Assembly (NCBI RefSeq): GCF_002797895.1
Contig: NZ_PGES01000001.1
Span: forward strand, 3,472,001 to 3,536,000
DNA length: 64,000 nucleotides
Direction of reading: 5' to 3'
DNA from: Janthinobacterium sp. 67
GTDB lineage: Bacteria > Pseudomonadota > Gammaproteobacteria > Burkholderiales > Burkholderiaceae_D
A program made the translations under genes and the position numbers. Below are positions 38,711 to 48,068 of this stretch, one piece after another. A model generated the notes under the pieces. The model was not told the origin of the DNA, did not search any database, and saw only the letters and a program-made list of their open reading frames with translations. How positions within the stretch are numbered: the stretch's first letter is position 1; each line of letters begins with the position of its first letter.

Positions 38711-38786
38711 GCTGGCTTCCCTTCTGATACTGATTTGTAAAAATACGGTTAGTGGTGCAAAAAAAACAGGAAAAACAGCGCCGGGG

Positions 38787-39347
38787 TCACGCTTTGGCTA
38801 CCCAGCGCGGGTAATACTGTGCAACCGCCCCGCCATCCGTGCGCAGGGCGTGGCATTTGTCGAGTTGAAACGGCTTTTCATGCGGCAAATCAGCATTCTC
38901 ACCGTCGCGGGTCGACCAGACATCGCCGGCAAATGCCTGAACCGTCGCAGTCGGCAAGACTTGCGCCAGTTCCGTCAAATGGGTACAGCCGGCGATTCCC
39001 GCCAGGCGCTGTTTCAAGTCGCGGCGGAAATTCTTCAATAAATTCAGACCGATCAGCGTCCGATAAGCGGGGCCGATGGTATCGCAAAAACCGGGATAGG
39101 GCACGGCATCGGAGGCAGCTTCGGCCTCGACAATGGTCAGTTCGCGATCGACGGTAATGCGTAAGTGGAGGTCATGCAGAGGGGCGCCGGCGGGACGGGG
39201 GCCGGAGGCCAGGGTCGCGTCATAGCTTTTGATGTCGGTGATATGGGCGTCAATATCCCACAGGCCGTCGTCGCGCACATACGCTTGGACGTCGATAACG
39301 CGGGAGTGCCGTAGGGCGCGCCGGGATACGGGAGTTGACAGGGGCAT
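38787..39347 (-). CDS. DUF2889 family protein
   Basis: A 186-residue protein with [35 protein letters not shown] at the N terminus and [42 protein letters not shown] in the middle, which I recognise as the DUF2889 pattern. No signal peptide. Function unknown; upstream of sucCD with a 76-base gap. Confidence 0.8.
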   Translation of the reverse strand: MPLSTPVSRRALRHSRVIDVQAYVRDDGLWDIDAHITDIKSYDATLASGPRPAGAPLHDLHLRITVDRELTIVEAEAASDAVPYPGFCDTIGPAYRTLIGLNLLKNFRRDLKQRLAGIAGCTHLTELAQVLPTATVQAFAGDVWSTRDGENADLPHEKPFQLDKCHALRTDGGAVAQYYPRWVAKA

Positions 39348-39404
39348 AAGACCGATGCCGCTTGCGCGGCCATAATTAGTAAGCAGCCATGTGCCTAAAG
39401 CACT

Positions 39405-39427
39405 CTGTTCGCAGCTTCTACGAACAG
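39405..39427. promoter_or_regulatory. Inverted repeat upstream of the DUF2889 gene
   Basis: Perfect seven-base arms CTGTTCG (39405-39411) and CGAACAG (39421-39427) with a nine-base spacer, about 60 bases upstream of the DUF2889 start. Two more palindromes follow: TGCGGCGCCGCA near 39436 and GTTGCGTCGCAAC near 39483. The whole gap 39348-39624 has no gene. A protein-binding role is only a guess. Confidence 0.35.
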
Positions 39428-39624
39428 CAACCGCACCTGCGGCGCCGCAAAAACCCTAAAAGTGTAGCACACAGGGCGCTAGTTGCGTCGCAACATAATT
39501 TTTTATTGGTCTTGCCGCCCGCCGCAAATCATTAACAGAAATTGCAAAGTGAATGACTACCATTCAGAATTCAAATAACTGATGTCGGGCATGCAAGCGC
39601 CGGCAGCCTGGCCGGCGCCACGCT

Positions 39625-41163
39625 TCAGTCGGCCACCCCCAGTGCACGCAAAACGGGCAAGGTGCGCGCGGAAAAATACTGTGCGTGCGCCAGCAGTTCG
39701 GCCAGGTTTTCCTCTTCCGTCAACAAAGGCTGCCCATCCTTCGTCAGCAATTGCTCCAGGCGCAGCAGCACCGGCCACGTCGCATGCACACACTCTTGCG
39801 GCGTTGAGCAACCTTGCTGTTTTGCCCACAGGAACAGTTGTTGTAAATGCGATACAACCACGCCACCGCCCGTCAGGGGGCTGGCAAGGACGTGCAAATC
39901 GGTTCTTGCCAGTGCTTGCTCCAGCAAGTGCGCATTCAGGCGCGCCGTTTGCGGCCGCGCCACGGCGACATCGGCCTCGTCCTGGACGGCAAGCACGCTG
40001 CCTTTGCTGACCAGCACCAGCATGACCTGCAGCAGGGCGGCCAGGCTCGCTTCAGTGCCAGCCATTTGCTGCTCCAGTTCGCCTATCGTGTACACGCGAT
40101 GGTCGGCCATGGCGTCAAGCACGGGCGCATACACGCGCTCGTCCATATCGGCGTCGCCCAGTACGCCATGCACGCTCAACACCACTTCGTCGCGGGGCAC
40201 GGCCAGCATCACGCGCACGGCCCGCAAGGCACTGGCCTGGGCCAACGGCGTCAGCCTGCGCGCGCCCTTGACCCAGTAATCCTTGCGGAACTGTTCGTTG
40301 ACAAGGAAGGCGCGCGTCGTCTCGCGGAAGATGGGATCGGGTATCTCGGCCAGGAATTGCTGGTGCTCGGTCGTCAGGTTCAGCATGTCGACCAGAGCCG
40401 TATAGTTGGCGGACGCGGCGAACTCGAGCTTGGCCTCGCCCAGCATGGCAGCGACGCTGGAAAAAGCCATGGGCTGCCAGTCGGCATTGAAATACTCATG
40501 GGCAAGATAATGTCCATCCATCGCCTTGAGCTTGTCGAAGCGGTCCGCCAGCTGCGGGTTGGCGTCCAGATAGCGCGGTTGCACGGCGATCATCCGCTCG
40601 ACGAAATCGATGGCGCCGTCGACTCTGGCCAGCACGCCCTGGCCCGGGGCGCTCATGACGCGGCTATGTTCGGCCAGCAAGTCGCGCATCGGCATCATTG
40701 CGGCCCAGCCTGGCTGCGTGTTGTAGCTGATGAAGGCGACACCGCCGACTTTCAGCTTGCGCCGCAGGAAGTCGACGATCAGCGCGCGATTTTCCGCCGA
40801 AACCCAGCTCCAGATTCCGTGCAGGCAGATGAAGTCGAAATCGGGCAAGTCGTCGCGGCGGCAAAACTGCGCGAACGATTCGTCCGTAAATTGCGCGCCG
40901 GCGCCGGCCGCGCTGGCCAGCTCCTGCGCAAAGGCGGCCTGGGACGGATTGAAATCATTGCCATGCCAGCGCGTGGCGGACGCCGCCGCATGGATGTTGG
41001 CGCTGACGCCCTGACCAAAGCCCAGTTCGCAAGCCGTGCCGCTGGCCGGCAAGGCCAGGCCGGCGGCCAGCAGGGGCAGCCGCAGGCGCAGAGGATTCAA
41101 TTCTTCGTAGTAGCCATAGGTATAGGCAATTTCGGCCATATAGCCGGCATTCCAGTTGCTCAT
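39625..41163 (-). CDS. Methyltransferase with regulatory domain (PKMT-like)
   Basis: A 512-residue protein. The N-terminal class I SAM-methyltransferase domain has AYTYGYYEELNPLRLRLPLL, motif I ACELGFGQGVSANIHAAA, and FDFICLHGIWSWVSAENRALIVDFLRRKLKVGGVAFISYN; then a methyltransferase regulatory domain, and a C-terminal winged-helix-like region (VYTIGELEQQMAGTEASLAALLQVMLVLVSKGSVL). The order matches rickettsial protein lysine methyltransferases and related bacterial proteins, but the target is unknown. The ATG at 41163 (MSNWNAGYMAEI) is chosen; the frame is open 123 bases further but not conserved-looking. The 154-base gap to recX holds no gene. Confidence 0.78.
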   Translation of the reverse strand: MSNWNAGYMAEIAYTYGYYEELNPLRLRLPLLAAGLALPASGTACELGFGQGVSANIHAAASATRWHGNDFNPSQAAFAQELASAAGAGAQFTDESFAQFCRRDDLPDFDFICLHGIWSWVSAENRALIVDFLRRKLKVGGVAFISYNTQPGWAAMMPMRDLLAEHSRVMSAPGQGVLARVDGAIDFVERMIAVQPRYLDANPQLADRFDKLKAMDGHYLAHEYFNADWQPMAFSSVAAMLGEAKLEFAASANYTALVDMLNLTTEHQQFLAEIPDPIFRETTRAFLVNEQFRKDYWVKGARRLTPLAQASALRAVRVMLAVPRDEVVLSVHGVLGDADMDERVYAPVLDAMADHRVYTIGELEQQMAGTEASLAALLQVMLVLVSKGSVLAVQDEADVAVARPQTARLNAHLLEQALARTDLHVLASPLTGGGVVVSHLQQLFLWAKQQGCSTPQECVHATWPVLLRLEQLLTKDGQPLLTEEENLAELLAHAQYFSARTLPVLRALGVAD

Positions 41164-41317
41164 CTCGATCCTGTCACGGTCAGGGGCTGTGCGCATCGCA
41201 CAGCGTTCGAGCGCCAGCATACCCGATCGCGCGGCGTCGCCATACGGGAAACAGACGGCGTTTGAAAGCGCAGTTCGTGGCGGCACGGCGGGAGCGGCCG
41301 GCGCACCCTGGCCGGCC

Positions 41318-41773
41318 TTATTCCTCGTCGGGCTCCAGCCCCTTCAAGGCCACCTGTACGGCGCGCTGGGAAAAGCCGCGCTGCATCAGGAAGCGCATCT
41401 GCTTGCTGCGCTGCTCGGCGTCCTGCGCCACTTGCCCGAACTTGCGGCGCCATACTTCGCAGGCGCGCGCAACTTCGCCTTCGGCCAGGCCCGCCTTGAG
41501 TTCCTGCAGCGCTTCGCCGCCGATGCCATGGCTTTGCAATTCGGCCATGATGCGGCTGTTGCCGAAGCGGGCCGAGCGGCGGTGGATCAGCGACTCGGAA
41601 AAGCGCTCCTGCGACAGCCAATTGGCTTGCTCCAGGCTGTCGAGCAAGGCTTCCACGTCATCGCCCTCTTGCGCATGCCGCTGCAGCTTGCGCCGCAATT
41701 CCATGCGGCTGTGTTCACGCATCGACAAAAAGCGTAGCGCCCTGCCCTTCAGGCTTAGTTGTACTGCGGCCAT
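41318..41773 (-). CDS. recX: Regulatory protein RecX
   Basis: A 151-residue RecX that inhibits RecA filament growth. Three helical repeats are visible: [65 protein letters not shown], and [20 protein letters not shown]. It lies downstream of recA on the same strand, separated by a repeat element of 100 bases that may attenuate readthrough. Confidence 0.92.
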   Translation of the reverse strand: MAAVQLSLKGRALRFLSMREHSRMELRRKLQRHAQEGDDVEALLDSLEQANWLSQERFSESLIHRRSARFGNSRIMAELQSHGIGGEALQELKAGLAEGEVARACEVWRRKFGQVAQDAEQRSKQMRFLMQRGFSQRAVQVALKGLEPDEE

Positions 41774-41880
41774 ACACCCACCTTGTCTTTCATTCCACGA
41801 TCACGTCACCCAAACACAATCGCCGCCCGGCGCAACAGCGCGGGACGGCGATCATGGTCCTACCTTGCGGCAAGCCATGC

Positions 41881-41980
41881 GTAGGTCGGATTAGGCCCCT
41901 TGGGCCGTAATCCGACAACATTGTTGACGTCTGTGGCGTTGTCGGATTACGTGCGGCTTTGCCGCGCTAATCCGACCTAC
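41881..41980. repeat. Pair of REP-like palindromes (BIME-like) between recA and recX
   Basis: Two inverted units back to back. The first has arms GTAGGTCGGATTA (41881-41893) and TAATCCGACA (41908-41917) around GGCCCCTTGGGCC. The second has arms TGTCGGATTA (41940-41949) and TAATCCGACCTAC (41968-41980) around GTGCGGCTTTGCCGC. The outer arms of the whole element are also complementary. The right end supplies the recA stop codon (TAG at 41979-41977). Similar GTAGGTCGGATTA units are, from memory, scattered in many proteobacterial genomes. Confidence 0.85.
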
Positions 41981-43080
41981 TCTGGCTTGGCTTCCGCAGC
42001 CTTGGCAGCCTTGTCGGCGGCTTTATCGGCTTTTTCCGGCTTTTCAGCAGCCAGCGGCGGCAGTTCGCGCACGCCCAGCGAAGCGCGGACCTTGTTTTCG
42101 ATTTCGCGGGCCAGCGCCGGACGCTCTTGCAGGAAGGCGCGGGCGTTGTCCTTGCCCTGGCCGATGCGTTCGCCGTTGTAGCTGTACCACGAGCCGGATT
42201 TTTCCACGATCTTGGCATCCGAGCCCAGGTCCAGGATTTCGCCTTCGCGCGAAGTGCCTGCGCCGTACAGGATGTCGAAGTGCGCTTCCTTGAACGGTGG
42301 CGCGATCTTGTTCTTGACGACCTTGACCTTGGTTTCGTTGCCGATTACTTCATCGCCGGACTTGATCGAGCCGGTGCGGCGGATATCGAGGCGCACGGAG
42401 GCGTAGAATTTCAGCGCATTGCCGCCCGTGGTCGTTTCCGGGCTGCCGAACATCACGCCGATCTTCATGCGGATCTGGTTGATGAAGATGACCAGGGTAT
42501 TGGTGCGGTTGATGGAACCGGTCAGCTTGCGCAGGGCTTGCGACATCAGACGTGCTTGCAGGCCTGGCAGGGAGTCGCCCATGTCGCCTTCGATCTCGGC
42601 GCGTGGCGTCAGTGCGGCCACGGAGTCGATGACGACGAGGTCGACGCTGCCCGAACGCACGAGGGCGTCGCAGATTTCCAGCGCCTGCTCGCCCGTGTCC
42701 GGTTGCGAGATCAGCAATTCATGCAGGTTCACGCCCAGCTTTTGCGCGTAACCGACGTCGAGTGCATGCTCGGCATCGATAAAGGCGCACGTGCCGCCCA
42801 GTTTTTGCATTTCGGCGATGGTTTGCAGGGTCAAGGTGGTTTTACCCGACGATTCCGGACCGTAGATTTCCACCACGCGGCCGCGCGGCAAGCCGCCCAC
42901 GCCCAGCGCGATATCGAGGCCGAGCGAACCGGTCGACACGACTTGCACTTCTTCGATCGGTGCGCTGGCATCCATGCGCATGACCGAACCTTTGCCAAAC
43001 TGCTTCTCGATCTGCGCCAGTGCGGCGGCGAGCGCCTTGGCTTTTTCCGATGCGGGTACTACAGCTTTTTTATCGTCCAT
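41977..43080 (-). CDS. recA: Recombinase RecA
   Basis: A 367-residue RecA. Walker [11 protein letters not shown], the Walker B and L1/L2 loops ([50 protein letters not shown]) and the core ATPase are intact. The C-terminal tail is unusually rich in Lys/Ala ([17 protein letters not shown]), and its stop codon falls in a REP element. An SOS box and promoter lie 100 bases upstream. It drives homologous recombination and SOS induction. Confidence 0.98.
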   Translation of the reverse strand: MDDKKAVVPASEKAKALAAALAQIEKQFGKGSVMRMDASAPIEEVQVVSTGSLGLDIALGVGGLPRGRVVEIYGPESSGKTTLTLQTIAEMQKLGGTCAFIDAEHALDVGYAQKLGVNLHELLISQPDTGEQALEICDALVRSGSVDLVVIDSVAALTPRAEIEGDMGDSLPGLQARLMSQALRKLTGSINRTNTLVIFINQIRMKIGVMFGSPETTTGGNALKFYASVRLDIRRTGSIKSGDEVIGNETKVKVVKNKIAPPFKEAHFDILYGAGTSREGEILDLGSDAKIVEKSGSWYSYNGERIGQGKDNARAFLQERPALAREIENKVRASLGVRELPPLAAEKPEKADKAADKAAKAAEAKPE

Positions 43081-43178
43081 ATGTTCTTTCAGCCGTTCTA
43101 CAGTTGCGGATTCACGTGACGCATCTACGTGAACCGTGCAGCCTGCGATAGCGCCAGTGGGTTAAATTCTTTACACAG

Positions 43179-43207
43179 ACAGTACTGTATAAAAAAACAG
43201 TGATCAA
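43179..43207 (-). promoter_or_regulatory. recA promoter with overlapping LexA (SOS) box
   Basis: LexA box TACTGTATAAAAAAACAGTG at 43183-43202 matches the CTGT-N8-ACAG consensus. On the minus strand TTGATC (43207-43202) and TACTGT (43184-43179) are spaced by 17 bases, as a sigma-70 promoter, and the SOS box fills the spacer just as in the E. coli recA promoter. The mRNA leader would be about 90 bases. Thus recA is expected to be LexA-repressed. Confidence 0.88.
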
Positions 43208-43334
43208 TGCAAGCGGAACGTGGATTTGTTTTGAAACAGATCAATACAACCGCGGATTTTCATAAAAATTCGCCACCTTGCGGAAAATGAAACACAATAC
43301 AAGCTTCTACCGCCGCAAGCATAGGAAGTGCACC

Positions 43335-44069
43335 ATGCGTATTTTACTTGCCGAAGATGACAGCGTGCTGGCCGATGGCCTGACCCGCTCGCTGCGCCAG
43401 TCCGGTTATGCGATCGACTACGTCAAGACGGGCCAGGAGGCCGATACGGCCCTGTCCACCCAGGAATTCGACTTGCTGATCCTCGACCTGGGCCTGCCGA
43501 AAATGTCCGGACTGGAAGTGCTGCGCCGCCTGCGCGCGCGCGCCTCGCTGCTGCCCGTGCTGATCCTGACGGCCGCCGATTCCATCGAACAACGCGTCAA
43601 TGGCCTCGACCTCGGTGCCGATGATTATATGGCCAAGCCGTTCGCCTTGTCGGAACTGGAGGCAAGAGTGCGCGCCCTGACGCGCCGCGGCGCCGGCGGC
43701 GGCGCCACCATCATCAAGCACGGCCCTCTCAGCTACGACCAGGTAGGGCGCAGCGCCTACATCAACGACCAGATGCTCGACCTGTCGGCGCGCGAATTGG
43801 GCTTGCTGGAAATCTTGCTGGGCCGCACCGGCCGCCTCGTGTCGAAAGAGCAGCTGGTTGACCACCTGTGCGAATGGGGCGAGGAAGTGTCGAACAACGC
43901 CATCGAAGTATATGTGCACCGCCTGCGCAAGAAGATCGAGGTGGGCGGCGTGCGCATCGCCACCGTGCGCGGCCTCGGCTATTGCCTGGAAAAATACTCG
44001 GAAGCGGCGCGCCTGAACGCCGAAGCGGGCGAGTCGGCAAGCCCGGCCAGCGGACCTGCCAGCAAGTGA
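43335..44069 (+). CDS. OmpR-family response regulator (QseB/TctD-like)
   Basis: A 244-residue regulator. The receiver domain starts MRILLAEDDSVLADGLTRSL with phosphoacceptor Asp51 in LLILDLGLPKMSG and the conserved lysine in DDYMAKPFALSEL; the C-terminal winged-helix DNA-binding domain ends HRLRKKIEVGGVRIATVRGLGYCLE. Its start is the ATG at 43335 preceded by GGAAG. It overlaps the sensor kinase gene in GTGA (44066-44069), so both are coupled. Confidence 0.93.
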   Translation: MRILLAEDDSVLADGLTRSLRQSGYAIDYVKTGQEADTALSTQEFDLLILDLGLPKMSGLEVLRRLRARASLLPVLILTAADSIEQRVNGLDLGADDYMAKPFALSELEARVRALTRRGAGGGATIIKHGPLSYDQVGRSAYINDQMLDLSARELGLLEILLGRTGRLVSKEQLVDHLCEWGEEVSNNAIEVYVHRLRKKIEVGGVRIATVRGLGYCLEKYSEAARLNAEAGESASPASGPASK

Positions 44070-45613
44070 AGGCGCGCGAGGCGCCAGCGGACGAGCCGGA
44101 CGACGACGACTGGTTCGAGCCGCCCACCACGGAGCAGGACGACACCATCGAGCATTCGCTGTTCGGCGAAATCCTCGACTGGATGCTGGCGCCCCTGCTG
44201 CTGCTGTGGCCGATGAGCATCGCCATCACCTATCTGGTGGCCAAGGGCATCGCCAATCAGCCGTTCGACCATGCGCTGGAAGACAGCGTGACGGTGCTCA
44301 CGCAGCAGGTCAAGCAGGCGGACGGCGCCATGCTGCGCCGCGCGCCCGACAAGAACGAAAAGGGCAGCAATAATAACGGACGCGACTTGCTGCGCGGCGA
44401 CGATGTCGACACCCTGTATTACCTGGTGGTGGGCCCGCGCGGCGAATACCTGGCCGGCGACCGCGATTTGCCGCCGCCGCAAGACCCCGACAAATACCGC
44501 AGCGGCATGGTGCTGTTTCGCAACGACACCATCCACGGCACGCCCGTGCGCGTGGCGTTCAGCTATCTCGACATTCCTTCCGGCAACGACGATGAGCAAA
44601 GCCGCGCGCTGGTGCAAGTGGCGGAAACCCTGGAAAAGCGCGCCCAGCTGGCCAATGAAATCATCAAGGGCGTGATTTTGCCGCAGTTCATCATCCTGCC
44701 CGTGATCCTGGCCCTCGTCTGGTTTGCCCTGGCGCGCGGCCTGTCGCCGCTGGCGCAATTGCAGGAACGCATACGCGCGCGGCCGCCCGACGATCTATCT
44801 CCCATCGAATCGGGCCAGGTACCCGAGGAAATCACGCCGCTGGTCGGTTCGCTCAACGAGATGCTCTCGCGGCTGTCGCTGTCGATCGACATGCAGAAAC
44901 GCTTCATCGCCGATGCCGCGCACCAGATGAAAACGCCGCTGGCCGGCATGCGCATGCAATCGGAACTGGCCCTGCGCCAGACCGACCACGACGAGATCCA
45001 CCGCTCGCTGCTGCAACTGGCGAAAAGTTCGGAAGCGGCCACGCGCCTGGTCAACCAGTTGCTGGCCCTGGCGCGCGCGGAAAACCAGCCGCAGGCGGGC
45101 ACGGCGTTCGAGCCGATCGAGCTGAGCGAACTGGCGCGCGGCGTGGTGCAGGACTGGGTGCAAGCCTCGTTTGCCCAGCATATCGACCTGGGCTTCGAAC
45201 AGCCCGCGTATTCGATCATGATTTCCGGCAATGCCATGATGCTGCGCGAGCTGCTGAGCAACCTGATCGACAATGCCCTGCGCTACACGCCGACGGGCGG
45301 CAGCGTCACGGTGCGCGTGCGCAGCACCCTGGAACTGGCCATCCTGGAGGTGGAAGATACGGGCCCAGGCATCGCGCCGGCCGAGCGGGCCCACGTGTTC
45401 GAGCGCTTTTACCGCATTCTTGGCAGCAATGTGGACGGCAGCGGCCTGGGCCTGGCCATCGTGCGCGAGATTGCCCAGCAGCACGGCGCGGAAGTCGATA
45501 TTTTCAACAATCCGCGCGCGCAGTCGCCGAAACTGCCGGGCACCCTGCTGCGCCTGAGCATCGCCCTGCTGTTGCCGGAGGCGCCAGAAGAGGATGACAT
45601 CACGTATGGATAA
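44066..45613 (+). CDS. Sensor histidine kinase (TctE/QseC-like)
   Basis: A 515-residue membrane kinase. An acidic N-terminal segment (DEPDDDDWFEPPTTEQDD) precedes helix one (DWMLAPLLLLWPMSIAITYLVAKG), a periplasmic sensor of 2CSK-N type, helix two (LPQFIILPVILALVWFALARG), HAMP, the H box with His286 (AAHQMKTPLAGMR), and N, G1 and G2 boxes (NLIDNALRYTP, DTGPGIAP, GSGLGLAIV). The GTG start at 44066 overlaps the regulator's stop. Its 3' end overlaps the DUF4212 gene, implying it senses the transported substrate. Confidence 0.9.
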   Translation: MKAREAPADEPDDDDWFEPPTTEQDDTIEHSLFGEILDWMLAPLLLLWPMSIAITYLVAKGIANQPFDHALEDSVTVLTQQVKQADGAMLRRAPDKNEKGSNNNGRDLLRGDDVDTLYYLVVGPRGEYLAGDRDLPPPQDPDKYRSGMVLFRNDTIHGTPVRVAFSYLDIPSGNDDEQSRALVQVAETLEKRAQLANEIIKGVILPQFIILPVILALVWFALARGLSPLAQLQERIRARPPDDLSPIESGQVPEEITPLVGSLNEMLSRLSLSIDMQKRFIADAAHQMKTPLAGMRMQSELALRQTDHDEIHRSLLQLAKSSEAATRLVNQLLALARAENQPQAGTAFEPIELSELARGVVQDWVQASFAQHIDLGFEQPAYSIMISGNAMMLRELLSNLIDNALRYTPTGGSVTVRVRSTLELAILEVEDTGPGIAPAERAHVFERFYRILGSNVDGSGLGLAIVREIAQQHGAEVDIFNNPRAQSPKLPGTLLRLSIALLLPEAPEEDDITYG

Positions 45614-45920
45614 GCCGAGCCCACCCGTTTCTCCGCCGCGGCCATCGCACGCGCCCAGCCCCGAGCTGCAGGCGCGCCGCGATATCCACTGGCGCAAGAC
45701 GCGGCGCCTGACGGCCATCCTGTTGCTGGTCTGGCTGCTGACGGGCTTCCTGACCGTGTTCTATGCGCGCGAGCTGCTGCACCTGAACCTGTTCGGCTGG
45801 CCCCTGCCCTTCTATATGGCGGCCCAGGGCGCCTCGCTCGTGTACCTGGCCATCATCGCCTTCTATGCCTGGCGCATGCGGCGCCTGGACCGCGACTTCC
45901 ATGCCGAGGAGCGAGCATGA
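45606..45920 (+). CDS. DUF4212 small membrane subunit of a sodium:solute symporter
   Basis: A 104-residue membrane protein with two helices (RRLTAILLLVWLLTGFLTVFYARELL; PFYMAAQGASLVYLAIIAFYAWRM). It matches DUF4212, the small partner encoded before VC_2705-type symporters. An earlier in-frame ATG at 45594 is possible. It starts inside the kinase gene (8-base overlap) and its TGA overlaps the symporter's ATG. Confidence 0.85.
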   Translation: MDKPSPPVSPPRPSHAPSPELQARRDIHWRKTRRLTAILLLVWLLTGFLTVFYARELLHLNLFGWPLPFYMAAQGASLVYLAIIAFYAWRMRRLDRDFHAEERA

Positions 45921-47965
45921 GCGGCCAGCGCAGCTTCTTTGCCCGGCTGAGCCGCTACTACCTGCTGTTTACGGCCGGTTTCGCCGCCTTCCTGCTGGCC
46001 TTGTCCGTGCTGGAACAGGAAGGCATGCCGCGCGCGTGGATAGGCTATCTGTTCATGCTCGTCACCATCACCCTGTACGCCACCATCGGCGTCATCAGCC
46101 GCACCTCGAACGTCACCGAATACTATGTGGCGGGGCGCCGGGTGCCGGCCATGTTCAACGGCATGGCCACGGCCGCCGACTGGATCTCGGCCGCCAGCTT
46201 CATCAGCCTGGCCGGCGGCTTGTACCTGAACGGCTTCGACGGCCTGGCCTTCATCATGGGCTGGACGGGCGGCTATTGCCTGGTGGCGCTATTGATCGCG
46301 CCCTACCTGCGCAAGTTCAGCCAATACACGATTCCCGATTTCCTCGCCGCCCGCTACGGCAGCGGCACCGACAAGCGGGGCGCCAGCGTGCGCGTGGTGG
46401 CCGTGGCCGCCACCATCATCGTGTCGTTTACCTATGTGGTGGCGCAGATCTACGCCGTCGGCCTGATCGCCTCGCGCTTCACGGGCGTGGATTTTTCCGT
46501 CGGCATCTTCCTGGGCCTGGCCAGCATTCTCGTGTGCTCCTTTCTGGGCGGCATGCGCGCCATCACGTGGACGCAGGTGGCCCAATACATCATCATCCTC
46601 GTCGCCTTTCTGATTCCCGCCATGTGGCTGTCGGTCAAGCATGCGGACAATCCCGTGCCACAGATCGCCTATGGCAAGGTGCTGACGCAGCTGAGCGCGC
46701 GCGAACACGTGCTGGAAACGGACCCGAAAGAAAACGAAGTGCGCGCCATCTTCCGCCAGCGCGCGCAAAGCTACCAGGCGCGCATCGATGGCTTGCCCGC
46801 TTCCTGGGAGCAAGGCCACCTGGCGGCCCAGCGCCAGCTCGACAGTTTGCGCCAGCGCAATGCCTCGCTGTTCGACATCCGCAACGCAGAGCGCTACCTG
46901 ATCGCCTATCCGAAGAGTCCGGACGAGGCACGCGTGCTGTGGCAGGCGGCGCAGGCGCAGAACCAGAAACGCGCCGAGCCCATCATTCCGCACGCGCAGC
47001 CGTTTCCCGCCGCCGACCGCGAGCAGTCCGACATCAAGCGCAACAATTTCCTGGCCCTCGTATTCTGCATGATGCTGGGCACGGCCGCCCTGCCGCACAT
47101 CCTCATGCGATCGTACACCACGCCTTCCGTGCACGACACGCGCGTGTCCGTGTTCTGGACCCTGTTCTTCATCCTGTTGATCTATCTCACGATTCCCGCG
47201 CTGGCCGTGCTGGTCAAGTACGATATCTACTCGGCGCTCGTGGGCACGCAATATGCGAACCTGCCCACGTGGGTGTCGTACTGGGCCAATGTGGACAAGC
47301 TCAGTCCGCTGATCAGCATCGTCGACGTCAACCGCGACGGCATCGTGCAACTGGCGGAAATTTCCATCGACGCCGACGTGCTGGTGCTGGCCACGCCCGA
47401 GATCGCCGGCCTGCCCTACGTGATTTCCGGCCTGGTGGCGGCCGGCGGCCTGGCCGCCGCCCTGTCGACGGCCGATGGCTTGCTGCTGGCCATCTCGAAC
47501 GCCCTGTCGCATGACATCTATTACAAGGTGGTCGACCCCAGCGCTTCGACGCAAAAGCGCGTGACGATTTCAAAATTGCTGCTGCTGGCCGTGGCCTTCA
47601 TCGCCGCCTATGCGGCCTCGCAAAAGCCGGCCGACATTTTGTCGCTGGTGGGCGTGGCCTTTTCCCTGGCCGCCTCGACCCTGTTCCCGCCGCTGGTGCT
47701 GGGCGTCTTCTGGCAACGCGCCAATTACCAAGGCGCGCTGGCCGGCATGCTGACGGGCTTTGGCGTATGCCTGTACTACATGCTGCACACGAGCACCATG
47801 CTGGGCGGCAATGCCAGCGGTCAATGGTTCCACATCGCGCCCATTTCCGCCGGCATCTTCGGCGTGCCGGCCGGCCTGGCCACCGCCGTGCTGGTCAGCT
47901 GGCTGACGCCGGCGCCGGGACGCCGCAGCACGGGGCTGGTCGAGCATATCCGGGCGCCGGAATAA
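45917..47965 (+). CDS. Sodium:solute symporter, VC_2705 subfamily
   Basis: A 682-residue SSS-family transporter with about thirteen helices. ISRTSNVTEYYVAGRRVPAMFNGMATAADWISAASFISLAGGLYLNGF is the family signature. Compared with ordinary SSS members, a roughly 120-residue charged helical insert (about residues 245-370) lies between helices. A second loop contains DVNRDGIVQLAE (470-481), which has the twelve-residue spacing of an EF-hand calcium loop. Substrate is probably a small organic acid such as acetate; not certain. Translation is coupled to DUF4212 (ATGA overlap). The two-component system in the same operon likely controls it. Confidence 0.88.
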   Translation: MSGQRSFFARLSRYYLLFTAGFAAFLLALSVLEQEGMPRAWIGYLFMLVTITLYATIGVISRTSNVTEYYVAGRRVPAMFNGMATAADWISAASFISLAGGLYLNGFDGLAFIMGWTGGYCLVALLIAPYLRKFSQYTIPDFLAARYGSGTDKRGASVRVVAVAATIIVSFTYVVAQIYAVGLIASRFTGVDFSVGIFLGLASILVCSFLGGMRAITWTQVAQYIIILVAFLIPAMWLSVKHADNPVPQIAYGKVLTQLSAREHVLETDPKENEVRAIFRQRAQSYQARIDGLPASWEQGHLAAQRQLDSLRQRNASLFDIRNAERYLIAYPKSPDEARVLWQAAQAQNQKRAEPIIPHAQPFPAADREQSDIKRNNFLALVFCMMLGTAALPHILMRSYTTPSVHDTRVSVFWTLFFILLIYLTIPALAVLVKYDIYSALVGTQYANLPTWVSYWANVDKLSPLISIVDVNRDGIVQLAEISIDADVLVLATPEIAGLPYVISGLVAAGGLAAALSTADGLLLAISNALSHDIYYKVVDPSASTQKRVTISKLLLLAVAFIAAYAASQKPADILSLVGVAFSLAASTLFPPLVLGVFWQRANYQGALAGMLTGFGVCLYYMLHTSTMLGGNASGQWFHIAPISAGIFGVPAGLATAVLVSWLTPAPGRRSTGLVEHIRAPE

Positions 47966-48068
47966 AAGCGCAGCGAGGACTGGCTGAGATAGAACACATA
48001 GCGGAAAAGACAGCGTCCCGGCAAAAAAGGAGTAGGCTGGAGGGCCGTTCCATTTACGAGGAAATCCC

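Noticed and set aside
46289..47554. Minus-strand open frame of 421 codons
   Set aside because: Antisense to the symporter; His/Arg/Gln-rich shadow.
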